DNA from: Dendrocalamus latiflorus
Taxonomy: Eukaryota > Streptophyta > Magnoliopsida > Poales > Poaceae
Length of the DNA stretch: 64,000 bases
Direction of reading: 5' to 3'
Assembly (NCBI GenBank): GCA_017311315.1
Contig: CM029672.1
Location: 13,692,626 to 13,756,625, forward strand
Shown here: positions 56,131 through 64,000 of the stretch, piece by piece
How positions within the stretch are numbered: position 1 is the first letter of the stretch
Layout of the letters: the number at the start of each line of letters is the position of its first letter
Position numbers and translations under genes: made by a program
Notes under the pieces: generated by a model
Databases searched by the model: none
What the model was told of the DNA's origin: nothing
What the model saw: only the letters and a program-made list of their open reading frames with translations

Positions 56131-56460
56131 ACGAGGTGCCCAATCTTCATGACGTAGGATCAAGAATAACTTTGGATCCGTACAACCTGACGAACCGATG
56201 GCGCCAACCACTGTTTCAATACAGCAACCTACGACAAAAGAATTCGTCCAACCACACGCTTCGATCCTCGTCTACTCGACCACACAAAAATAGACGTGAC
56301 GTTTTTCCTGCAAGACACAAGGAATCACAAAAATAATGAGGTAGAGAACGTCCAATTCCTCTTTAGGTTGCCTCTATGGGTCAAACTCTAGGAAGAACAA
56401 ACGTATAACTCTCTCTGAAAATAATAGATTGATTCTTGGTAGTTTCTCTGTTACAAGAGA
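56131..56460. other. Intergenic, no gene recognised
   Basis: Short overlapping frames only; no transposon terminus is recognised. Confidence 0.35.
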
Positions 56461-56645
56461 AGCCTGTTTGGGACTGCTCTGCTCCCACTTTTGTAGCTCC
56501 GCTCCTAAACTACCCAGCCAAACAGGTCCAGCTTCAGAAACTCCGCTCCAAGAAAAAGGTGGAGTTGAGGGCCAACTCCACGTTTTTCCTAGAGCTCCTC
56601 AAGGGGTACTCCAGAAATCAACGTTTTGTATCTTCTCGTGGAGTT
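56461..56645 (+). repeat. Inverted-repeat partner of 59150-59305
   Basis: GCCTGTTTGGGACTGCTCTG CTCC is complementary to GGAGCAGAGCAATCCCAAAC AG near 59278-59300, and CCAAACAGG recurs inside both. The two pieces flank the MAPKKK fragment in opposite orientation. They may be two MITEs of one hAT-like family or the ends of one larger element. Confidence 0.5.
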
Positions 56646-56744
56646 AGAGGGTAATTACCCACCACTGCCATGAGACAAACTGATTCGATTCTTTTTTCTC
56701 CTCCCCACCCACCCGCGGCTCGTCTCCTCCCCACGCCCGCAGCG

Positions 56745-57062
56745 CCTCCTCTTCTCCGCCCCGCGCCGCCCCTCTTCTCCGCCCCCCGCCCGCGCCTCCT
56801 CTGCTCCGGCCCCCGCCCGCGCCGCGCCGCGCCGCTCCTCCGCCCCCACCCGCGCCGCTCCTCTCCTCCACCCCCTCCCGCGCCGCTCCTCTCCTCCGCC
56901 CCCACCCGCGCTGCTCCTCTCCTCCGCCCCCACCCGCGCCGCGCCGCGCCGCTCCTCTCCTCCGCCCCCTCTCGCGCCGCGCCGCTCCTCTCCTCCGCCC
57001 CCCTCCCGCGCCGCGCCGCTCCTCTCCTCCGCCCCCCTCCCGCGCCGCGCCGCTCCTCTCGT
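56745..57062. repeat. GC-rich minisatellite, ~35-bp unit
   Basis: CGCGCCGCGCCGCTCCTCTC followed by CTCCGCCCCC repeats about nine times. Both strands stay open, giving long APLLSSAP and GAEERSGAA frames that are not proteins. Confidence 0.9.
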
Positions 57063-57064
57063 CC

Positions 57065-57762
57065 GACCTCACCAGCTTCCGCATCGGCGCCAGCGGCGAC
57101 GGCGGCGGGGACGTCAAGCTCCTCTACCAAAGCCTCGGCCTCTCCGGCCCCGACGACTTCGCCATACCTATCGCCGACTGGGAGGCGCACAAGGCCGTCC
57201 GCTCTTCCAACTCCGCCTCCAGCTCCCCCTCCGCGCAGCCGCACCCTGACCCCCCCCCCCCCCGCGCGGGGCTCCCCGCTCCGCCGCTATGCTGCCGAGG
57301 TGCCGGCCTTGCCCTCAGCCGCTGATTCCGAGCTTCCGTCGAAGGAAACGGCCACGGATTTAGCAATTGAAGCTCCAGCGCAGCCCGCACGGTTGGATCC
57401 GCAAGAGCCAGCACGTCCGGATGTGAAGAAAGCAGGCTGCGAGGGAGGGATTAAGGGCGTGCGCCCGCCGCCTGTGATGCTCAAGTCGCCGCCGTCGATG
57501 GCCCTGCCGGCCGTCTGCTTGGTGGGCTCCACGTGGGATATCCTGCGGTCGTTCGCGCTAGAGGAGAAAGGGCATGCCCCCGCGGGCAGATATGTTGGTG
57601 GGTTTAGGGGCCATGATGCAGCGGGAGTGCTGACGTTGGAGGAGCTGAGGCTAGGGGAGACGTCGGAGGAATTCACAGGCACATCTTCGCTGTCGACAAC
57701 AAACGACCACCGAGTCCTGGGGAGTGGCTCGTTTGGGACGGTCTACGAGGGGGTCAGCGAGT
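57065..57762 (+). pseudogene. MAPKKK (MEKK1-like) first exon fragment
   Basis: It encodes the N-terminal regulatory part of a plant MAP kinase kinase kinase: DLTSFRIGASGDGGGDVKLL, YQSLGLSGPDDFAIPIADWE, then after a frame change RRYAAEVPALPSAADSELPS, GIKGVRPPPVMLKSPPSMAL, GSTWDILRSFALEEK and EEFTGTSSLSTTNDH. It ends RVLGSGSFGTVYEGVSE, the Gly-rich loop of the kinase domain, at a GTAAGT donor, where plant MEKK1-type genes also have an intron. A run of 14 C at 57250-57263 marks the frame change. The basic linker usually found between TTND and the Gly-rich loop is missing. No kinase exons follow, so no kinase can be made. Confidence 0.82.
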
Positions 57763-59149
57763 AAGTGCTCTAAAGAGGAAATATACTGATTTCTTATATG
57801 CTGATTGTTCAGTTTGTGCTTAAGAGTAACAATTCAACTTGTTATGTTTGTGCATAGATAGCATAGGGTATATCAAGAAGCGTGGATTAACCTGAGTTTT
57901 GCAGAACTGATCTTCTGGTTGATTGGAAGCTCACTTTGCTCTAATTTTACCTATTAAGTAACAGACACTAGATGACATATAGCCTACTAGTTAATGGTAA
58001 TTGAATTTCTACACGATTTCATCTTCAACAACACAATCCTGAGTTGCAAGCAATCAGAATTCAACTAGAATCAGAATGTCATCCAATTCCATGAACCAAA
58101 TCCTCTAGTATACAAGGGAATATGACAATTTGTTTTGCCAACATGTTGCAATAACTACACCTGTTCTATGTGAAGACTGAACAATTCCAATGATTGATGA
58201 GGTAGAAAAGTTTCAGACTTTACAACTCCATGTTTTGAGCTTGGTATTCATCAGGGTGTCATGCAATGCAGGTTTTTAGATTGCTCGTCAAGAACTGTAT
58301 AGAGAATGCATTAGTTTTCAGCAAACTTGTTTGTATTCAGATATGTAACTCTGGGCTATTTTGATTGCAGGTGATGGACTTCCTGAAGAGACTAGTGATA
58401 TGGGAGGAGGAAGAAGCATCACATAATAAGTAGCTGATAATATCTGTTGTTACACCCTATAGCCAATTTTGTTCCTTAGCCTGACAAAACATGACTAATA
58501 GTGTAAAAGAATGCAAAGCAGTCTGCACCAGTCGTTTCGGTTCATGGAAAAATGATCCTCAGTTGTCTACATTTGTAACATGTAAATCAACTTGTGACTC
58601 TTTTGGGAAAAATGCAAAACCATTCTTTTGGGCAGTTTCTTTGTTCTTATCTATGAACATTGTTTGGTGAATTTTCTTCGCAGAACATTCGCTTGAAAAT
58701 TTACTATACAAAACAAAATGCATATGAATGTTTCCAACATTGAATATAAGTCAGATTGTTGAAACTTATGCAAAATGTACACCGATTTTTTTTACAATAT
58801 GTGAAAAGGAAAAAAAAAAGCGTCGACTTCCTCCAAACAGCACCTTCAAAAAAATTATCTATGGACAATTATCTAGTTATCTATGGACAATTATTCTCTC
58901 TAGTTATCTATGGACAATTATTTGTATTCGAATGATGGACTTTGTTAATTATCTATCATACACGTTGCAATTTATGGGACAAAAGGATGGAATTATTTGA
59001 CCAAAATATTTGTTTTTTGGTTTTCTCGAATAAATTAATTGTGATTATAATATTTTACATCATATTTCAATTGGCAACAAAAAAATTCAGTTACATATGC
59101 TCCGCAGACATCAAAACATACACCAAACATCATTCAGGGGCACATTGGA
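57763..59149. other. Intron-like DNA after the MAPKKK fragment
   Basis: An acceptor-like TTGATTGCAG at 58370 leads to a short frame (GDGLPEETSDMGGGRSIT or VMDFLKRLVIWEEEEAS) that could be a terminal exon of a captured transcript, but it is not kinase sequence. A triplicated TTATCTATGGACAATTA lies at 58854-58922. Nothing else is supported. Confidence 0.4.
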
Positions 59150-59305
59150 CCTTTCTCAGGGAAACCTCACATTCCTGGAGCTGGAGCTATCTGCGTGCCA
59201 AACAGGACCACCTGCTCTAGGAACTCCACAGTGGAGCTGCTCCATGGTGGAGTTGATGGAGCAGAGCTGAAAAAACTGGAGCAGAGCAATCCCAAACAGA
59301 CCCTT
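59150..59305 (-). repeat. Inverted-repeat partner of 56461-56645
   Basis: CCAAACAGGACCACCTGCTC and GGAGCAGAGCAATCCCAAAC AGACCC, with GGAGTTGATGGAGCAGAGC between, form palindrome-rich DNA related to 56461-56645 in reverse. Confidence 0.5.
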
Positions 59306-59794
59306 ATGACGCCCTCCTCCACATGACGTGCACAGCCTAGGGCCGGCTAAACTCAAAACTCTTGCTATCTAATACTTGTACTTATCCCTAAGACTTCTAG
59401 TCTGATTCATGTGCAGAACGTGATACACAACAGATCCAAACAAGAGTTCGGTCAAAAGACTTGGCTCACAGGCCCATGATTTAATGGCATTTGGAATTCA
59501 CTTCTGCCATACTTGGCTAATCCTTACGTTCCTTTTCTTACACCACGCTTGCCATGAAGCTTTTTTTTAGCACATGCAACACATACATCCACATGTGCAT
59601 GCAGTCCCGTATGAAGCTTACATGCATGTATTCCTTTTTTTTCTTGACTAGACTGTACACGCTTCTTCTATCTCCTCTTGGCATCCTTTCTCCATGCGAC
59701 TTTCATGCAGCCTGTTCTCACGTACCACATATAACTCCTCTTGGTGCCATGCATAAAATCTCCTCACGCATAAATCTAAGAACAACTAAAATAA
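59306..59794. other. Intergenic, no gene recognised
   Basis: CATGCA-rich sequence with short frames only. Confidence 0.35.
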
Positions 59795-61290
59795 TGTTGG
59801 ATCGGAAATGGCGACAGAGGGGGGTGAATGTTGCGTTTTTAAAAAAATCGCCCCCTAGTATTCTCACCGACTACTCCTCCGATAGCTAATGAGCTATGAA
59901 GAAGGAAATCAAATTCACTCTCTAACAACAGGTGAAATCACTTCAAAACTTGGAGCGGCAAAGAGACTGAAGAAGAAGCTAACTCAAAAAGAAGGGGAAG
60001 CTGCTGCCATCCGAGATCAACAAGGCGCTGCCAAGAAATGAGGCTTGCCAAAGGTACTTTGCTGCTCAATACTTGCTGTCCGAAATGCAAAAAAAACAGC
60101 ACATAGGTAGCAGCAAAAGGTACTGAAATCACCCAGAAACTGCAGGAAACAAGGACACACTTGCTGCTGCACCAAACTCACTTGCTGCCACCTACTACCG
60201 AAAGCAAACAGGAAAGAAAGAAAGCTATTGACTGCTTGCAGTTGAGCTGCCGAAACACAAAAGAAAGCAAACAGCAAAGATGCTGTCGATCAACCAAATA
60301 GCAAAGGAAATCAATTCTTCATGCTGGCCGAAAATCACCCATCAGAATTTACTGCATGCCGCATGCAATGAATGAACTCTGGCCGAAATGCTCTGCTGCC
60401 GCAAGGACTACTGTTCGGACAGAAAATGTGCTGGCCGCAAGGAATCAAATGAAACACAAAAGAGCCAACTGATCCCACAAAAAGAACCAACAAGATGCTA
60501 GTACTGCTAGCTAATAAAAGAGAGTTAATGCTGGCCGTGAAGGCATTAGCATGCAGCTACCCGAACACAAAAATCAATGAACTAAGTTGGACAAGAACTG
60601 ATAGCACAAGAAAACTCTGAAACTAAAACAAGGAAGCACAGCTCTCAAACATAGAGCTCCATAAAGAACTAGAAACCAAGAGAGGAATAAACTTGAGGCC
60701 ATAGGAACTCAAACACGAAATTTCTTGAAAGCGATACGGAGACATACATGATTAAAAAGAGTGTTTACATACTGTCCACTACTCTCAAGAACACACACAC
60801 TAAGTCCCCATACGCCTGGAGAGCATAAAGAGAAGCTCACACCTCCTCTCTTTCTCTCTTTCTCAAATTTTCATACCTGGAGAGAACCCAATGAAACCCT
60901 AACTCTTACACCCACTCTCTCAATTTCAGCACTAAAGAGCATCTCTCTATTTATAGCCTACACTAATGGGTTCACATTTCTTTTGCCCATTAAGCTTTTT
61001 CGCTTTACCCACTAACTCCAACCACATCCACTTACTTTAGTGCAGCTTTGTGTATTCACCAAAACGCCCCTCGCGCACCTTCCAGGAAGCTTCCTCATTC
61101 CTTACCCTCCAAGCCACGCAGCCACCTCGAGTCCTCGCCGTCTTCGGCACACCTCAACCGTTCTGACCTCGGCACCGCCCGCGCCTAGTCCGGTCATCCC
61201 GTGCCTCGCCACGACTCCACCTCGACGTCCTGCAGCCATCACAGACAAGAAATACATCACATAGCACCGCTCGACACATTGTAACCATAC
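59795..61290. mobile_element. Possible solo LTR
   Basis: It begins TGTTGGATCGGAAATGGCGA followed by GGGGGGTGAATG, wording like the copia LTRs at 45167 and 48935. AATAA precedes it (59790-59794) and AATAA follows at 61291-61295, consistent with a 5-bp target duplication, although the terminal bases (CATAC or CATACA) are ambiguous by one. A CTATTTATAGCC TATA-like motif lies at about 60948. No internal retrotransposon sequence is seen. Confidence 0.5.
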
Positions 61291-61295
61291 AATAA

Positions 61296-61794
61296 TATCA
61301 GAAGAAATACTCAAAGCCTGAACCGATCGAAACGAAAAATAAACGACTTAAAAACGTTCGACCTAGTTCGACAAGGTCCGACCGAAACCGATTGCACCGC
61401 GCAACGACATGGCTCGAACCACACAAACCAAACTCGACTTTCCTAAAAACAGATGTCAATTACTCATCACACACACGGGGCACCTCCACATGGTCCATCA
61501 AATACTGACATTAGATAATAACCGATTCTCATATAATTTAAAACCAAATTTAAGTAGGAGTGAGTTCACCTGTTAATTAATCTTTTTAGCTCATGCTCGT
61601 GTAATCGGTCCGATTGGGATGTCCTCATCATCTTGTACACTTGAAGTGATGGATGATGCACTAGTATCGACGAGACCTTCAAGCTGTATTTTCACTTTAG
61701 GCTTATACAGATTGAGTATGGGCCTAATAATATTTAATGCGGCTTAATAATTTCTTCCAGTTAAATAATATATTTAACTGAGAAGTGTAAGACA
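61296..61794. other. Intergenic, no gene recognised
   Basis: Contains CGAAACG/CCGACCGAAACCG words near 61330-61390. No exon or element end is supported. Confidence 0.35.
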
Positions 61795-62273
<479 letters not shown>

Positions 62274-62598
62274 GGGCGTGTATGGAGTCCAGGACTAGTT
62301 TACCGTTGGCATGCTATGCTCTGTTGCGGGATTAGTTTGTTAAGAGAATCTTTGGCTAGCTGAAGTGAAATTTTATTTTATTTTACTGCTCAAAAAGATA
62401 ATTGTCAATTGGTCTATATGTTAGAGATTAGTAAAACATAGGTAATAAAACCACTTCAATGCCAAACAAGCCTAAAGTATTGACATGCTACTAGGACGAA
62501 ACAACATTTGGAGACATCTGTGTGATCTAGTGGCCGTAGATCACAAAGTTACTGTGGTTGAGGTCAGGATTCAAGTCTCCACTCTCCTTTAAATCAAC
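62274..62598. repeat. Empty-site copy of the 54520-55197 segment
   Basis: GGAGTCCAGGACTAGTTTAC through TCAAGTCTCCACTCTCCTTTAA matches the 54.5-55.2 kb segment minus the Tourist element. The gypsy-like LTR begins directly after it. Confidence 0.85.
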
Positions 62599-64000
62599 TG
62601 TAACATCCCAAAATTTCGTTCTCTGAAAAATTTAATTTCAAATTAATTAATTTAAAGTATTTGAACTTTATTTGGATTTATCTAAATTTTATTTCAAAAT
62701 CTAAATCAAATTTAATCCTCAACCTCTTTACTCGGTCATCACGTGTCGTTCCTTGATTCAATCCATCCTCACCCCGGTTTAATCTCAGCCACCTGCCTTC
62801 ACTTACCCCTTCGTTTTAATCCGGTGGCCCTGATTTCTCTTTCACCTCGTGGCATTCATCCGACCGTCCACTTCTTCCTCCTTTCTCTTCCCTCTCGCCG
62901 ACAGCCCAATCCCACCTGTCAGTGAATAAAACTCTTTTCCTGTTGAAAAATAATTCGGCCAGAAAATCAAAATCTCTGCTGACGTCACCCTAACATCATA
63001 AATTACTTTTCCATAGAACTATAATTCCTCTGAAAATCATTTCCCTTGATGATGTCATAATCGGATTTTTCAGTTCAAAAATAATTCCAGAAAATCAGTT
63101 TATTCTTTTTCTCTCCTTTTAAACTACCAAAATATCGTATTTCTTCATTTTAACTCCGAATGAGCCCATTCAAATTTCTAAACTCATCAAAAATTTCAAT
63201 CTATCCATTTCTATCCTCTTTTCAAATTTTTGGAATTTTCAAATTTATTTGAATTAAATTAAAGCTTAGAAAGTAAAAATATTTTAAATGGCTAAAATAT
63301 ACCTCAAATAAATCCGAAATTATTTTATTTAGTCTTTTCGTTTTCCAAGGATTTTTATAGAATTTTTCTGAATTTTTCGAATTTATTTTATTTTTTTCTT
63401 TAAAAAAATATTATTTTATTATTATTTTCTCTCTCCTCACTATTCATCATCTTGCACCGTTCGAAAGATTCTCCAGAGAGCAGCACGCGCGAGCGCCATG
63501 ACCCATTCTTCAAGCTTCAATAACTTTTGAATTTCTCAACGGTTTTTAGTGAAATAAATTGCATTCATCTCCTCTCATCAAACTCTTTCAATTCCCTACC
63601 GTTTTCCCCTCATTCATGAGCCGTTTCGCGAGAAATTAACCCATGCCATTGATGGACATGGTCTCTTGATCTCCCATCTCGGACCTCCCCCGCCCCTATA
63701 AAAGGGAGCACCGTGAGCCCCTCCTCATCCTCACTCAACCCCGAAAATATCAAGTCCCCACTCCTCTTCTCTTGGGCGCAATCGGAGTTTTTCTTTTGTG
63801 TTCCAAGCGGCGTTCTTCGGCTTATTGCGCCTCGTCCGGTGGAGCCCCGCCACTTTTGAGCACATCCCCGGATTCGTCTCGTCGCGTTCTACGCGATGCT
63901 CACCTCGCCTTCGCCGGAACTTCGCCGGAGCACCGTCGCCACCGTGGGCCATAGCGCGTCGTCGTTCCTCGCATCGCCACCGGCCGTCCGTGCATGCCCG
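62599..64000 (+). mobile_element. Gypsy-type LTR running off the window
   Basis: Begins TGTAACATCCCAAAATTTCG, typical of grass Ty3-gypsy (Tekay/Del-like) LTRs. It is AT-rich with AAATTT words, then GC-rich after a TATA-like CCCCTATAAAAGGG at 63692. The other end lies beyond the window. The short frames at 63731-63954 are probably within the LTR transcript leader. Confidence 0.6.

Noticed and set aside
56670..57064. N-terminal 130 codons of the long plus-strand frame leading into the MAPKKK fragment
   Set aside because: Pure repeat translation (APLLSSAP units) in a different frame from the true MAPKKK start, so not part of the protein.
56618..57244. Long minus-strand frames rich in Gly, Ala, Arg and Glu opposite the MAPKKK region
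   Set aside because: They are translations of the GC-rich minisatellite and the antisense of the MAPKKK exon; repetitive, with no domain.

Overview
The window is nuclear DNA from a grass (Poaceae). The evidence is intron-split plant genes with GT/AG borders, GC-rich monocot first exons, a nuclear copy of plastid rpl23-rpl2 sequence, and a dense load of grass-type transposons (Helitrons, CACTA, Tourist, Stowaway and Micron-like MITEs, Ty1-copia and Ty3-gypsy LTRs). I cannot name the species. Only two genes look intact: a six-exon START-domain membrane protein (588..5600, minus) and a single-exon YGGT/YLMG plastid membrane protein (14752..15282, minus). A two-exon zf-GRF/coiled-coil gene (34559..35153, plus) is open but sits in repeats.

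Layout. 1-5.6 kb: START gene, with a Micron-like MITE in its first intron. 6-8.3 kb: an inverted-repeat element carrying the same coding exon in both arms, then a second Micron-like MITE between TA microsatellites. 9.2-9.7 kb: plastid insertion with a 29-bp hairpin at its edge. 12.6-13.5 kb: a complete TRIM-type miniature LTR retrotransposon. 14.7-15.5 kb: YLMG gene. 15.65-18.8 kb: two related non-autonomous Helitrons, one probably nested in the other's 5' end. 19-22.8 kb: a truncated gene fragment, three MITEs and an LTR-like stretch. 22.8-25.1 kb: a MITE split by a CACTA element that carries a broken histone H3 start.

25.4-31.1 kb: the standout locus. A 5.6-kb gene-capturing Helitron carries pieces of a CLC anion channel, a CIR1-like gene and at least two unidentified genes, all on the plus strand, and is bordered by an 84-88 bp direct repeat that Helitrons are not expected to make. 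32-39 kb: a duplicated module of a ~31-bp minisatellite plus zf-GRF sequences, with a decayed plant-mobile-domain gene between. 41.6-51.8 kb: LTR retrotransposons, including a gag-only copia element with a 2.85-kb LTR and a matching 5-bp target duplication. 52-56 kb: tandem repeats and segmental duplications. 57-57.8 kb: a frameshifted MAPKKK first exon. 59.8 kb to the end: LTR sequences, another Micron-like MITE and the start of a gypsy-type LTR.

No operon or pathway links the genes. What unites the window is transposon activity that copies, shuffles and breaks host gene pieces. All identifications are from reading the sequence and the supplied translations; nothing was searched or aligned by program.
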